Below are positions 31,930 to 40,894 of a stretch of 49,046 bases of DNA, piece after piece (position 1 is the stretch's first letter; each line of letters starts with the position of its first letter). The position numbers and the translations under genes were made by a program. The DNA is taken from NCBI GenBank assembly GCA_002238415.1, contig MPMI01000043.1, positions 1 through 49,046 on the forward strand, in the 5' to 3' direction. The notes beneath the pieces were generated by a model. That model had not been told where the DNA came from. It ran no database searches and was given only the letters and a program-made list of their open reading frames with translations. This DNA is from Desulfurellaceae bacterium bin18 (GTDB taxonomy: Bacteria > Desulfobacterota > Binatia > Bin18).

Positions 31930-32007
31930 GATGTTCTCCTTTTTGCTTGGGGGCTGGCGTTCTCGTGTATCAGTCTGAAGTGCCGCTGACCAGTGAGCGC
32001 CCGGTGT

Positions 32008-32406
32008 TTATGCCGCGGCGATCTTTTGGCGCGTCAGTGTAAGCGGTTCGTGAAAATGTGTTTCCACCAGTGTAATACCCAGACTTTCCGCCATCGCTCG
32101 ATCCTCGGCGTCCCAGCCATCCTCGACCCACACGATCTTTTTCCCAGGTCCGACCAGGCCGGCCAGCCCCTCGGTTTTCGTGGCCTTCCAGGACAGTGAC
32201 GGCAGGTGGATGTCGAGCGCTGCGAATTCCAGGTGGATGTGAGCCTGCCACGACGAGAGGATAAGGACGACGTGGAACTGTTCCTGACACCACGCAACGA
32301 ATTCCTGGACTCCCTCTTTCCAATCCGTTCCGCGTATGGTGCCGGCAGCACCCTGGAGGGATTTCAGTACACCATCGACATCGAGCAAGAGAATGTTTGT
32401 CGTCAT
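32008..32406 (-). CDS. HAD-like hydrolase
   Basis: This 132-residue protein starts at 'NILLLDVDGVL', the HAD nucleophile motif (D-x-D), with a Thr/Ser after a strand ('VVLILSSWQ') and 'VWVEDGWDAEDRAMAESLGI' as late acidic motif. It is shorter than most HAD phosphatases and lacks an obvious cap, so the substrate cannot be told. It starts 13 bp after the enoyl-CoA hydratase stop on the same strand; the longer frame would overlap that gene. No clear ribosome site. Confidence 0.7.
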   Translation of the reverse strand: MTTNILLLDVDGVLKSLQGAAGTIRGTDWKEGVQEFVAWCQEQFHVVLILSSWQAHIHLEFAALDIHLPSLSWKATKTEGLAGLVGPGKKIVWVEDGWDAEDRAMAESLGITLVETHFHEPLTLTRQKIAAA

Positions 32407-32419
32407 GGGACAGCAAAAC

Positions 32420-33250
32420 TCAGCGGCCGGTGAAGACGGGCGGTCTCTTCTCCTTGAAGGCGCGAACCGCTTCTTGAAAATCCTGTGTCCCCGACGCACG
32501 AACCAGCCGGTCCGCTTCCATATCCAGGCAGGTATGCAGGTCTTGGGTCGTGGCCCGGTTCAGGTTTTCCTTCATATAGCGCAGAGCCAACGGCGGGCCG
32601 GCGGCAATCCGTTTAGCAAAGGCGAGGGCTTCCGTCTCAAATGCCTCGTCCGGAAAGACCCGATTGAAGATGCCCAGACGCTCACACTCTGCGGCATCGA
32701 TGCGATCAGAGGTATAGTAGAGTTCTCGCGCCTTGGCCGTGCCAACCAGTTGGGTCAAAAACCAGCTTCCCCCGTAATCTCCGGACAGCCCGATTTTCCC
32801 AAACCCGGTTGTGACAAACGCCCGCTCCGCGGCAATACGGATATCGCACGCCAGGGCGATCGAAAGTCCGGCTCCGGCAGCCGGGCCGGGCAGGGCGGCG
32901 ACCACAGGTTTTTCGAGTTCGTAGATCATGCCGGTCAGCGTTCTTTGCCGCCGCCGCAGGAGCTGGATCTTGTCCTCCGGCGTCTGTTCTTCTTTGGACC
33001 ACGAACCAAAGGTTTTGACATCACCGCCGGCGCAAAAGGCTGTCCCGGCTCCGGTCAGCATAATGCAGCCCACATCGGGGCGGACTGCCAGCTCCGGAAT
33101 GATGGTGCGTAGCGCCGGAGTCAGCGTATCCGACAGCGCGTTGCGGACTTCGGGGCGATTGAACGTCACCACCCCTACACGATCTTCGATATGGCATAGG
33201 AGTTGTTCCGTACCGGTATCTATTGCTTGTCTATGCGATTCTTCGGACAT
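32420..33250 (-). CDS. Enoyl-CoA hydratase/isomerase (crotonase) family protein
   Basis: This 276-residue crotonase-fold protein has 'VVTFNRPEVRNALS', the oxyanion-hole strand 'AFCAGGDVKTFGS' (residues ~70-82), and 'EKPVVAALPGPAAGAGLSIALACDIRIAAERAFVTTGFGKIGLSGDYGGSWFL'. The catalytic Glu pair of hydratases is not evident: the expected first Glu sits at 'GPAAGAGLS' and the second at 'GLSGDYGG', where Asp is present. It may be an isomerase, hydrolase or other crotonase. The ATG at 33250 follows GGAGCA. It lies upstream of the HAD gene. Confidence 0.85.
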   Translation of the reverse strand: MSEESHRQAIDTGTEQLLCHIEDRVGVVTFNRPEVRNALSDTLTPALRTIIPELAVRPDVGCIMLTGAGTAFCAGGDVKTFGSWSKEEQTPEDKIQLLRRRQRTLTGMIYELEKPVVAALPGPAAGAGLSIALACDIRIAAERAFVTTGFGKIGLSGDYGGSWFLTQLVGTAKARELYYTSDRIDAAECERLGIFNRVFPDEAFETEALAFAKRIAAGPPLALRYMKENLNRATTQDLHTCLDMEADRLVRASGTQDFQEAVRAFKEKRPPVFTGR

Positions 33251-33357
33251 GTTTGCTCCTCGTTCGTGGGATATCACCGGCCCGCTGTATCCAGAAAAAT
33301 TCTCGTTTTTTTCAGTGCCTCGGGTACATTTTTGTTACTCCAGCCGACGAGCAGCTT

Positions 33358-34893
33358 TTAATAACCTTGGCGTGCGGTACTGATGTCAGCGTTTTTTGCA
33401 GCCGCTCGCGCCAAGCCCCGCAGAGAAAGGCGCCGGTTCGGGGTCCGCTGTAAAGAAGTCTCGAACTGGGTCATCGCTTTTTGCGGCTGGCCAAGCTCAA
33501 GCAGGATTTCTCCATACAACTCGTGCGCGGGTTTGATTGGTATGGCTGCTCCATTGGGTAGGCCGAGACTGTTTGCAATAGTCACGGCTTCGTCCATGAG
33601 GGCGACCGCTTCGTCGCCCTGGCCCTGTGCCAGACGTACCAGGGCCGCAACCTCAAGACGCATAATAGTCAGCGCCTGCTGGCGGTGTTTGGAGCGGGAC
33701 GGCGGATCTTCCTGCTCCATTTCTCTTAACTTGGCTTCCGCCTGTTGAGCGATTGCCACATCCCCCATGCGGGCAGCACTCATGCCTGTTGCCATCAATT
33801 CATGCGCAGTCAGGTCGGAAGAAAACGGCAGTTGCTCCCACTGCTCGCTTTCGACAATAGCGCGGGCCGTCATTTCTCCGACCCCTTCCTTGACCCACCG
33901 GACGCTACTCTTCTCTGCCACCGGCCGCAGAAGCTCAATCGCCTGCTTTGCCTTGGTCCAGTCCGCCTGCTGCAGCGCGCCGTACTGGCCCCAATCCAAA
34001 GCGTGCCAGATATACACATCGTTAAAATAGCGCTGGGTCTCAGAAAAACTGTCTCGCTGCGGCCACTTCGCAAAAGCGGCGTGGTAGGAGGCTTCATTGG
34101 AAGCAACCACTTCGGCCCACATGCCGCGCTGAATAAAAATATGCGAGGGCATGTGTAAGGCATGGGAGACGTCCGGGGCGATTTGCGCGTAGCGTTCGGC
34201 TGCCGTCAGGGCCAGGGGCGCGTGAATAGGGTCATCGAAGGCATGAATAATATAATGGGCCGCGCCCGGATGGTTCGGGTGTTTGCGAAACACCTCCTGG
34301 GCTATCGCACCCGCTTTCATCCGTACCCCAAACGTTGACTCTGCTCCCCAGGTGTCTCCAAGATAGCGGACCGTCCCCAGTAGAGCCACGGCGTAAAACG
34401 CCTGAAGCTCTTCGTCCTCAGGATATTGGGCAGCCAGCCGACCCATCGCCTCCGCGTAAGCAGATGCGCGCTCTGCCCCCTCTCCCTCTCCATACAGAAT
34501 CTCCACCGCAGCCAGTAAGCCGGCTTCACGTGGGGTAGGGGCTTTGGCTGCCCGCTCGGCCGGCGAAGAACCGAGACGAGCCAGCACGTTTCTCGGCGTT
34601 TCAAGATCACGCGCAGGCTGGAGAGGATGATTGTGGCTCAGCGCCTCTCCCCAGTAGGCCAAGGCAAAGCCGGGCTCTATTTTCGCCGCAGCCTGGAACG
34701 CCTCGGCGGCGTCTTCGAAGCCAAAATTATGTAGATATTTGACGCCCCGAAGGAAGTGTTCCTGGGCTGCTGCTGAACCGGAGGTTGGGAAATGCAGTTC
34801 TCCAAGCTGCTCGGCTTGGGCTGCCGGCAGGCCGACACAGATACTCACAAGCAGTAATATGGCCCTGACGCTGTGTGTGATTCTTTGCTCCAT
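33358..34893 (-). CDS. Exported TPR-repeat protein
   Basis: A 511-residue protein. A signal peptide (VRAILLLVSICVGLPAAQA, cleaved near residue 28) is followed by repeated ~34-residue helix pairs recognisable as TPR-like ('AAEAFQAAAKIEPGFALAYWGEALSHNHP', 'GEILLELGQPQKAMTQFETSLQRTPNRRLSLRGLA'). The middle includes 'HPGAAHYIIHAFDDPIHAPLALTAAERYAQIAPDVSHALHMPSHIF', typical of a large family of uncharacterised exported TPR proteins. GGGAGG precedes the two neighbouring ATGs, and 34893 is best spaced. It is divergent from the SDR gene. Interaction partners unknown. Confidence 0.85.
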   Translation of the reverse strand: MEQRITHSVRAILLLVSICVGLPAAQAEQLGELHFPTSGSAAAQEHFLRGVKYLHNFGFEDAAEAFQAAAKIEPGFALAYWGEALSHNHPLQPARDLETPRNVLARLGSSPAERAAKAPTPREAGLLAAVEILYGEGEGAERASAYAEAMGRLAAQYPEDEELQAFYAVALLGTVRYLGDTWGAESTFGVRMKAGAIAQEVFRKHPNHPGAAHYIIHAFDDPIHAPLALTAAERYAQIAPDVSHALHMPSHIFIQRGMWAEVVASNEASYHAAFAKWPQRDSFSETQRYFNDVYIWHALDWGQYGALQQADWTKAKQAIELLRPVAEKSSVRWVKEGVGEMTARAIVESEQWEQLPFSSDLTAHELMATGMSAARMGDVAIAQQAEAKLREMEQEDPPSRSKHRQQALTIMRLEVAALVRLAQGQGDEAVALMDEAVTIANSLGLPNGAAIPIKPAHELYGEILLELGQPQKAMTQFETSLQRTPNRRLSLRGLARAAAKNADISTARQGY

Positions 34894-35071
34894 CATTAGC
34901 CTCCCTGGACGCTCGGCTGATTTTCTCATTGTGTCGTGTCCGATTATAGGCAAGCGAAATAGGTGCGGCTAGTGAGCTCATTGCCATTCTGCCTATTTAT
35001 TTCAAAGTGTCATAGAGTTCCTACAGCCAACTCGCTATATAGGCCACAAGCGAAAAGGAGAGCGCCGAACA

Positions 35072-35773
35072 ATGAGTAAACCTGTGTGTGTCATTATTGG
35101 TGTGGGACCGGGGAATGGGGTGTCTTTTACCCGGAAATTTGCCGCCGAAGGATACGAGGTTGCGATGTGCGCCCGGAATGCAGCCTATTTAGACGAACTG
35201 GCCGCTGAAATTTCCGGAACGCATGCGTATCCCTACGACGTGTGTGACACTGCGGCGGCGTCTGGTGTCTTTGGTCGCATTCGTCAGGACCTTGGCCCGG
35301 TGGCTGTCCTGGTCTACAACGCGGGGCCGGGCGAATTCGTCAATATCGACAAGACTTCGCTTGATATGCTCCAGCAGGCGTGGGAGATCAATACCCGTGG
35401 CTTGTTTGTCACCGTCCAAGAAGTGCTGCCCGACATGCGGAAGGCTGGTGGCGGTAACATCGTTGTGAGTGGTGCGACCGCCTCACTCCGGGGGGGAGCA
35501 AATGCGGCTCCGTTTGCCTCGGCCAAGGCCGCCCAGCGGAGTCTGGCCCAGTCCATGGCGCGCCACCTTGGGCCGGAAAAAATTCATGTCTCATACGTGA
35601 TCATCGACGGGATGATTGATATTCCCTACATCCGCGAAATGATGCCGGATAAGCCGACCGAATATTTTCTTTCACCAGACGATATTGCCGCCGCGGTGTT
35701 TCACCTGACGCAGCAACCGCCCAGCGCCTGGACGTTTGAGTTGGATGTCCGGCCCTTTGGCGAAAAATGGTAA
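35072..35773 (+). CDS. Short-chain dehydrogenase/reductase-like protein lacking the Tyr of YxxxK
   Basis: The 233-residue protein has a Rossmann GxGPGNG loop (residues 10-16) and the 'YNAG' strand ('VLVYNAGPG', about 80-87). The 'VVSGATAS' serine region is present, but the catalytic motif YxxxK is 'F148-A-S-A-K152', so the catalytic Tyr is Phe. It may be a poor reductase, a binding protein, or use another acid. Start ATG at 35072; a ribosome site, AAAGGAGA, lies at a long spacing. Divergent from the TPR gene. The NTF2-like gene follows. Confidence 0.85.
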   Translation: MSKPVCVIIGVGPGNGVSFTRKFAAEGYEVAMCARNAAYLDELAAEISGTHAYPYDVCDTAAASGVFGRIRQDLGPVAVLVYNAGPGEFVNIDKTSLDMLQQAWEINTRGLFVTVQEVLPDMRKAGGGNIVVSGATASLRGGANAAPFASAKAAQRSLAQSMARHLGPEKIHVSYVIIDGMIDIPYIREMMPDKPTEYFLSPDDIAAAVFHLTQQPPSAWTFELDVRPFGEKW

Positions 35774-35831
35774 AACCCCGTGGCGCGGATGAGCGCAGCC
35801 ACGGTAACGATAATAGATGAAGGAGCACAGC

Positions 35832-36251
35832 ATGGCGGCAGATACACAGAGCTTGGAAGCGGCCTTTCACGCTTGGAATGACGGGCTCAATACCGGCGAC
35901 CTGGACGCTTTCTGGCAGGCGTTTGACGCACAGGCGGAAATTCTGGATGAAGACTTTCCGTGGCGCATGGACCTGGACGACTTCAAGGACCATATTGCCT
36001 TCCACGCCGGCGGGAAGGGGATGTGGGAATCGTTTGAATGGAAGCCTCGTGAGATGCACTTCAAAGTGTTTGGTGAGACCGGCCATGTCAGCGGCTTCTC
36101 GACGTTCCGGGGCAAACCGCGCGATGCCGGTTTTCGGCAGCGATTTATGGGCTTTACCCTGACCTGGGTGTATCGGGATGGAGCCTGGAAGCTGGTCTGC
36201 TGGCACCAGAGCCCCTTGATTGGACGGATACTCGAAGCGTCGCCGAGTTAG
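35832..36251 (+). CDS. NTF2/SnoaL-like small protein
   Basis: The 139-residue protein has the cone-shaped NTF2-like fold sequence: 'SLEAAFHAWNDGLNTGDLDAFWQAFDAQAEILDEDFPWRMDLDDFKDHIAFHAGGKGMWESFEW' and 'DGAWKLVCWHQSPL' at the end. Members are ketosteroid-isomerase-like enzymes, hydratases or adaptors. Catalytic residues are not assignable. The ATG at 35832 follows AAGGAG. It is convergent with the disrupted aminotransferase. Confidence 0.85.
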   Translation: MAADTQSLEAAFHAWNDGLNTGDLDAFWQAFDAQAEILDEDFPWRMDLDDFKDHIAFHAGGKGMWESFEWKPREMHFKVFGETGHVSGFSTFRGKPRDAGFRQRFMGFTLTWVYRDGAWKLVCWHQSPLIGRILEASPS

Positions 36252-36261
36252 GAACGATCTA

Positions 36262-36304
36262 GAGAACCCACCCCGGCACTACGTGCCACCCCTCCGGGGA
36301 GGGG
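36262..36304. repeat. Variable-stem interspersed repeat, copy 4 (reverse)
   Basis: It reads GAGAACCCACCCC then an inner hairpin GGCAC-TAC-GTGCC, then CACCCCTCC..GGAGGGGA. It lies between convergent genes. Confidence 0.8.
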
Positions 36305-36341
36305 ATTTTCTGAAAGGGCAATGGAGGAGGCATTGCGCTCC

Positions 36342-37498
36342 TCAGTATATGGCTGCCTCCACCCGTTCTCGCAGGCCGCGCAGACGACTGACGGGCTCGT
36401 TCGAGAAAACAAAGCGGACAAAGTTCGCGCTCCGCTTGCTGCCCCATCCGGTCATGGCCGTTGCCGCGATTTTTCCTCTCTCCAACAGACGCTGAGAGGC
36501 TTGCGCACCCGTCAGGCCAAAACCCGAGACATCCAGCAGCATGGACCAGCCGCCCTGGGGCTTGACGATGGGGAAGCCCTCAAGTTCCTTCAGGATCGTA
36601 TCCCGCCGATTTTGCCATTCCGCGCTGGCCGCGGCAATATCAGCATCGGGCGCTTGCAGAGCCACGGTTGCCGCGGCTTGAGCAATGCCGACCGGGCAGA
36701 CCACGTTGGAGATATTCACTAGGGCGATATCATCAATAATGGCTGGCGGGGCAACGATCCAACCGACGCGCCAGCCGATCATCCGGTATTCCTTGGACAC
36801 CGCACCAACCGTAATGGTCCGCTGGGCCATACCGGGGAATGCGGCCGGGTGCAGAGAATCCAGGCCGTCAACAGAATACGTTCCATGGCGCTGTCATACA
36901 GCAGCCAGGCGTCGGCTTCGTGGCAGGTCGAGCAGATGCTTTCCCAAGCCTGGCGCGTAAAGACAGCGCCGGTCGGCATGGAGGGGCTCATCATCAGCAG
37001 GACTTTTGTTTTGGCTGTTATGGCCTGCCGCAACCGCCCGCGGTCCAAACGCCAGACGCCGTCTTCAATCTGATATGGAGCGAAAACCGGTACCCCGCCG
37101 ACCAGCCGCACGCGGTTCACCAAACCAATGTAGATGGGATCAGTCAGGATGACTTCGTCTCCAGGCTCAAGCAGGGCCAGCAGCACGTTGAGAATGCCGT
37201 TCAGGCCGCCGGCGCTGACAACGGTGGAATTGCGCCAGTCGTACTCTACATCGGAGAGGCGACTGACGAGAGCTGCCGCTGCCTGCCGCAGGGCATCGGC
37301 ACCCAGAAACGGCAGATAGCTATTGGCGTCATCCTCCCCTACCGCCTGCCGGGTCGCTTCTTCCACTCCGGGCGGCGGCCGCAAATCGGTATCGAGATTC
37401 TCCAAACGTAGTACCGCTCCGTCCTGGGACTGGTCCGCCAGATTGCCCATGCGGTCAACCCCAATCCCGGACATTCCAGCTAGTCTGCTCACTGGCAT
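36342..37498 (-). pseudogene. Class I/II aminotransferase broken by a one-base frameshift
   Basis: The 5' part starts at ATG 37498 after AGGAGG and runs to about 36869; it has 'YLPFLGADALRQAAAALV', 'STVVSAGGLNGILNVLLALLEPGDEVILTDPIYIGLVNRV' and 'WLLYDSAMERIL', the substrate-binding and PLP regions. The 3' part is in another frame and has the PLP-lysine motif 'SKEYRMIGWRVGW'. Adding one T at 'CTGTTGAC' (near 36868-36872) joins both into a continuous ~385-residue protein of ordinary family length: ILFDGLDSLH, with PAAFPGMAQR following. Alternatively this is a sequencing error. If real, the enzyme is inactive. Confidence 0.8.
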
Positions 37499-37606
37499 GC
37501 TGCTCCTCCTGTCGCCCTGTCGAGACGACTGTTTGCATAGCGCTTTTTCCGATAGAATACATCCCGACTGAGCCAAGACTACGGAAAGACAGAGGAAGGA
37601 TATGCC

Positions 37607-38707
37607 ATGAAATTTGGAGGTTCGCTGATTTGTCAGAACTATTTCCGGTCGCCTCGACCGGACCACGAAATTTACGCCGAAGACCTGGCTCTGGCCGAAA
37701 TGTACGAAGACCTTGGGTTCGATATGGTCTGGTCGGTGGAACATCACTTCACGGACTACGAACTCATTCCCGACCCCGTGCAGATGTTGAGCTATGTGTG
37801 CGGACGAACGAAGAAGATCGGGCTCGGCACGTTTGTGATTGTGCTGCCCTGGCACGACCCGGTGCGGGTCGCCGAACAGATTGCCATGCTGGATAATTTT
37901 GCGCGCGGCCGCGAATTGCTGCTGGGCTTTGGGCGCGGCGCCGCCCAGGTGGAATACGACGGCTTTCGGGTCTCGATGAGCGAGGCGCGCGAGCGCCTGA
38001 TCGAGAGCATTGAGGTCGTGAAGCGTGGCCTGGGACAGGACCGTTTTTCCTTTGCTGGTAAATATTTCAATATCCCGGACATGCGCATTCGCCCTCGTCC
38101 GGTCAGTTCAGACCTGACCGAGCGGATGTACGGTGCCATTATTAGTCCTGAGACCGGCGAGATCATGGCGCGGGCCGGCTTGGGCATGCTGATCATCCCC
38201 CAGAAGAGTTGGGCCGACCACCTGAAGGACTATGAGGCATATCAGGCGGCGTGCGCCAGATTTGGAACCGCGGTGCGGCGGCCCATTATTACTGCTTGGA
38301 TCTATTGCGCCGAAGACGAGTCGGCCCAGGAAGACGGGCGGAAGTGGATCATGGACTATGCCGACACCGCCGTACAGCATTACGCTTTTGACGAACCCGA
38401 ACATTTTCGAGCCGCCAAAGGCTATGAGGCCTATGTCGAGTTGGCCCAAGCCAGCCAGCAGCAGGCCAACGCCTTTCAGCAGGAGTTCGCCAAAACGCAG
38501 ATATTTGGCACCCCGGAGCAGTGTGTTGCCGCCATCCGGGAGCTGCGCCAAGCCATGAACCCCAGTCAGTTTGTCGGTGTGTTCAAGTACGGCAGCCTGC
38601 CCAACGACTTGGCAGTGCGCAGCACCGAGTTGTTTGCGTCACAAGTGATGCCGGCCATCCGGGCGGATGACGCCACGGCCCAGGAGCAGTCGGCGGCCGC
38701 CCTCTAA
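37607..38707 (+). CDS. LLM-class flavin-dependent oxidoreductase
   Basis: The 366-residue luciferase-like protein contains 'LALAEMYEDLGFDMVWSVEHHFTDYELIPDPVQML', with 'EHHF' near residues 45-50, typical of the bacterial luciferase family, and 'LGTFVIVLPWHDPVRVAEQIAMLDNFARGRELLLGFGRG'. Flavin-dependent oxidation of an unknown substrate is expected. The ATG follows AAGGA. Its stop overlaps the stop of the amidohydrolase gene by a few bases; they converge. It is homologous to the gene at 42991, which has the same EHHF motif. Confidence 0.88.
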   Translation: MKFGGSLICQNYFRSPRPDHEIYAEDLALAEMYEDLGFDMVWSVEHHFTDYELIPDPVQMLSYVCGRTKKIGLGTFVIVLPWHDPVRVAEQIAMLDNFARGRELLLGFGRGAAQVEYDGFRVSMSEARERLIESIEVVKRGLGQDRFSFAGKYFNIPDMRIRPRPVSSDLTERMYGAIISPETGEIMARAGLGMLIIPQKSWADHLKDYEAYQAACARFGTAVRRPIITAWIYCAEDESAQEDGRKWIMDYADTAVQHYAFDEPEHFRAAKGYEAYVELAQASQQQANAFQQEFAKTQIFGTPEQCVAAIRELRQAMNPSQFVGVFKYGSLPNDLAVRSTELFASQVMPAIRADDATAQEQSAAAL

Positions 38708-39825
38708 ATCCCATAAAACGCGGCGGCATTCGCCCCCAGGATTTTATCGACCGATTGCGTTGGCAGCGCGGAGAGCAACTCGCGCATAGTCTCCACCGGC
38801 TTGGTAAAGCCCTCGGCGTGCGGGTAGTCCGAGCCCACAAAGAATTTTTCGTCCCCGGCAAACTGGACGATATACGGCAGCAGCTTTTCGCTCGGGTCGG
38901 CGTTGATCCAGATATTGCGGGCCAGATACTCCCGGACCGGGCGCTTCATCTGCGAGGTGTGGCGCATGTATTGGTAGCGGTAGTCGAAACGCTCAATCCA
39001 CTCCCCAACCCAACTGCCCATGGATTCCACGGTTGCCGCGCGCAATTGGGGAAAGCGCTCGAACACACCGTCATACACCATGGTGCTCAGCGACATGCGG
39101 GGGTCCTGGATCACGTTCATGGAGATAAACATGAAGCCGGGATTACGGTTTTTGTACCAGGCGCTGCCGAGGTACTCCTTGTTGCCGGCCGGGTGAATGC
39201 TGACGGCGATATTACAATCCTGAGCGGCTGCCCAGAGCGGATCGTAATCCGGGTGGCCGAAGCTTCTCCCGTTGATGGGCGCGGAGCCGATCATGATGGA
39301 ACGCGCGCCGAGTTTGGCCACGCGTTGGATCTCCTGCACGGCTAGCGTTGGCTCACGGAGCGAGATATGGGCGGACGGAAAGAGGCGGTCACCATGGCCG
39401 GCGCTGACCTCAAACGCCCAGGTGTTATAGGCCCGACAGAGTGCCGCGGCGAGTTGGGGGTCCTGGACTTCGCCTTCCCATAAGAGGCCCAGGGTGGGGT
39501 AGAGGACCTGATAATCAATGCCCTCGGCGTCCAGAAACTGCATGCGCTTGTCCATGTTTTGCCAGTCGCCGCCCTTGTATAGGGACTGGTCAAATTCGTT
39601 GAGCGCGCTCCCGTCTTCCTTCTGTCCATAGCCGACGACGATGCTGAGCATCTCGTCGATTTCGCTCCCCAGCCGCATGGATTTATTATCCACTACCATG
39701 CGAAGCTTGCCGCTGGCGCTGTCCTGCTCCACGTGCATGGCCCGCTCGCGGTAAGCTGGTTCAATATACTGGAGGTATAAATCCAGGGGTTCGATCAAGT
39801 GGCTGTCACCATCGACGATGTTCAT
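38704..39825 (-). CDS. ACMSD-type amidohydrolase
   Basis: This 373-residue TIM-barrel protein has the metal-binding D7-S-H9 ('VDGDSHLIEPLDLYLQY'), 'VSIHPAGNKEYLGSAWY', a Glu/His region 'VESMGSWVGEWIERFDYRYQYMRHTSQM' and 'VGSDYPHAEGFTKPVETM' near the C-terminus. It belongs with the gene at 25950 in the aminocarboxymuconate-semialdehyde decarboxylase group. The true ATG at 39825 has GAGGAG upstream; the frame continues into a repeat region that is not coding. Substrate unknown. It is downstream of the repeat doublet at 39903-40019. Confidence 0.88.
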   Translation of the reverse strand: MNIVDGDSHLIEPLDLYLQYIEPAYRERAMHVEQDSASGKLRMVVDNKSMRLGSEIDEMLSIVVGYGQKEDGSALNEFDQSLYKGGDWQNMDKRMQFLDAEGIDYQVLYPTLGLLWEGEVQDPQLAAALCRAYNTWAFEVSAGHGDRLFPSAHISLREPTLAVQEIQRVAKLGARSIMIGSAPINGRSFGHPDYDPLWAAAQDCNIAVSIHPAGNKEYLGSAWYKNRNPGFMFISMNVIQDPRMSLSTMVYDGVFERFPQLRAATVESMGSWVGEWIERFDYRYQYMRHTSQMKRPVREYLARNIWINADPSEKLLPYIVQFAGDEKFFVGSDYPHAEGFTKPVETMRELLSALPTQSVDKILGANAAAFYGI

Positions 39826-39902
39826 ACTGGGCTCCTCTTTTCTGTGGAGCATACGGGACATAGGAAAAAATGGGTAGAGACGGACAAAGAAGGTCAGGAA
39901 AA

Positions 39903-39943
39903 TCCCCTCTTGGGAGGGGTGCCGCGTCAGCGGCGGGGTGGGT
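39903..39943. repeat. Variable-stem interspersed repeat, copy 5 (forward)
   Basis: Outer arms as in copy 1; inner stem GCCGC-GTCA-GCGGC. It faces copy 6 in head-to-head orientation across 24 bp. Confidence 0.8.
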
Positions 39944-39967
39944 TGTGCAGTCCGGTCGGGTACGGGG

Positions 39968-40019
39968 AAACCCACCCCGGCCCTTCGACAAGCTCAGGGC
40001 CACCCCTCCGAGGAGGGGA
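39968..40019. repeat. Variable-stem interspersed repeat, copy 6 (reverse)
   Basis: GAAACCCACCCC then an inner stem GCCCT...AGGGC enclosing TCGACAAGCTC, then CACCCCTCC..GGGGA. The inner part is of the common GCCCTTCGACAAGCTCAGGG type, so the inner stem seems to be exchanged between different palindromes. Copies 5 and 6 form a doublet. Confidence 0.8.
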
Positions 40020-40048
40020 GTGGAAATACGATTGCCTTACTTTCCCCC

Positions 40049-40857
40049 TCAAAGCTGCTTCTGCAAGAATCGATTGATGACCGTGGCGACGTAGACGGGC
40101 GCTTCTTGTTGCGGGTAGTGACCGGCGTTACGGCAGACGGCCATTTCGGCGTTGGGATACCAGGTGAGAAAGGTCTCCTTGGTGATCGCCTCGGTGAAGG
40201 GCTCCATGTCGAACTCACCAATAATGATGAGCATGGGGGTGGTATTGCCTTTCATCTGGTCGAGAAAGCCCTGGCTGGCCAGGCTCTTCAGATAGCCGGC
40301 CTGGGCTTCTTTGCTGCGGGTCGAGCGGGGCTGCCGGATTTTGGAGTCGAGCCATTCCCGGCCCCGCCGGGTGCCGGTCGGATTGTGAATGGGAGCCATT
40401 CCCGGCACAGCCGGTTGCCGGTCAGAACGTCAAAGGCTTGGGCCAGGGCGTCGTTGTCGGTAATCGAATCGGTAATGACGGCCAGTCCCTCGGGCGAAAA
40501 AGCCAAGCCGGTCGCGGCAACCGGCGTATTGAGGATCGCCGACTTGACGCGCTCGCCGCCGTCGAGGACGACCCTTTGCGCCAGCATGCCGCTCATGGAA
40601 TGGCCGACAATATGAAATTGTTTCCAGCCCAGATTATCGGCCAGAGCCAGGATGTCGGACGCGGCTTCAACCGGCGTGTACTCGCCGGGAATATGACGCG
40701 ACGCGCCGTAACCGCGCACCTCAACGAACGCAAAAGTGAAATTCCTGGTGTCAAAAAAATTACGGGCAAACGCCCAGGTATCCCGGCAGCCGTAGAAGTC
40801 GTGCATGACAATAACGCCTTCCGGGCCGCCGCCGTACAGTTTGTGGCCAATAATCAT
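40049..40857 (-). pseudogene. Alpha/beta hydrolase broken by a 44-bp insertion-like event
   Basis: The 5' part (ATG 40857, after AGGAGG) carries the nucleophile elbow 'VGHSMSGMLAQ' and ends in frame near 40370. The 3' part is in another frame and contains the Asp region 'IIIGEFDMEPF' and His region 'NAGHYPQQEAPV'. Two 14-bp direct repeats, 40349-40362 and 40393-40406, 44 bp apart, cover the junction: each encodes REWL. Removing one repeat plus spacer restores one frame, giving 'LTGNRLCREWLDSKIRQ' with continuous coding. So a small insertion or duplication may have inactivated the gene. Without the 44 bp it would be an ordinary hydrolase of about 255 residues. It lies upstream of nothing conserved and downstream of the amidase. 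Confidence 0.75.
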
Positions 40858-40894
40858 AAGCGCTGACCTCCTGCGTGGTATGCCTGGATATAGC

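Noticed and set aside
36262..40019. CRISPR array from spaced palindromes
   Set aside because: Copies are thousands of bases apart or in inverted pairs, with no regular spacers and no cas genes.
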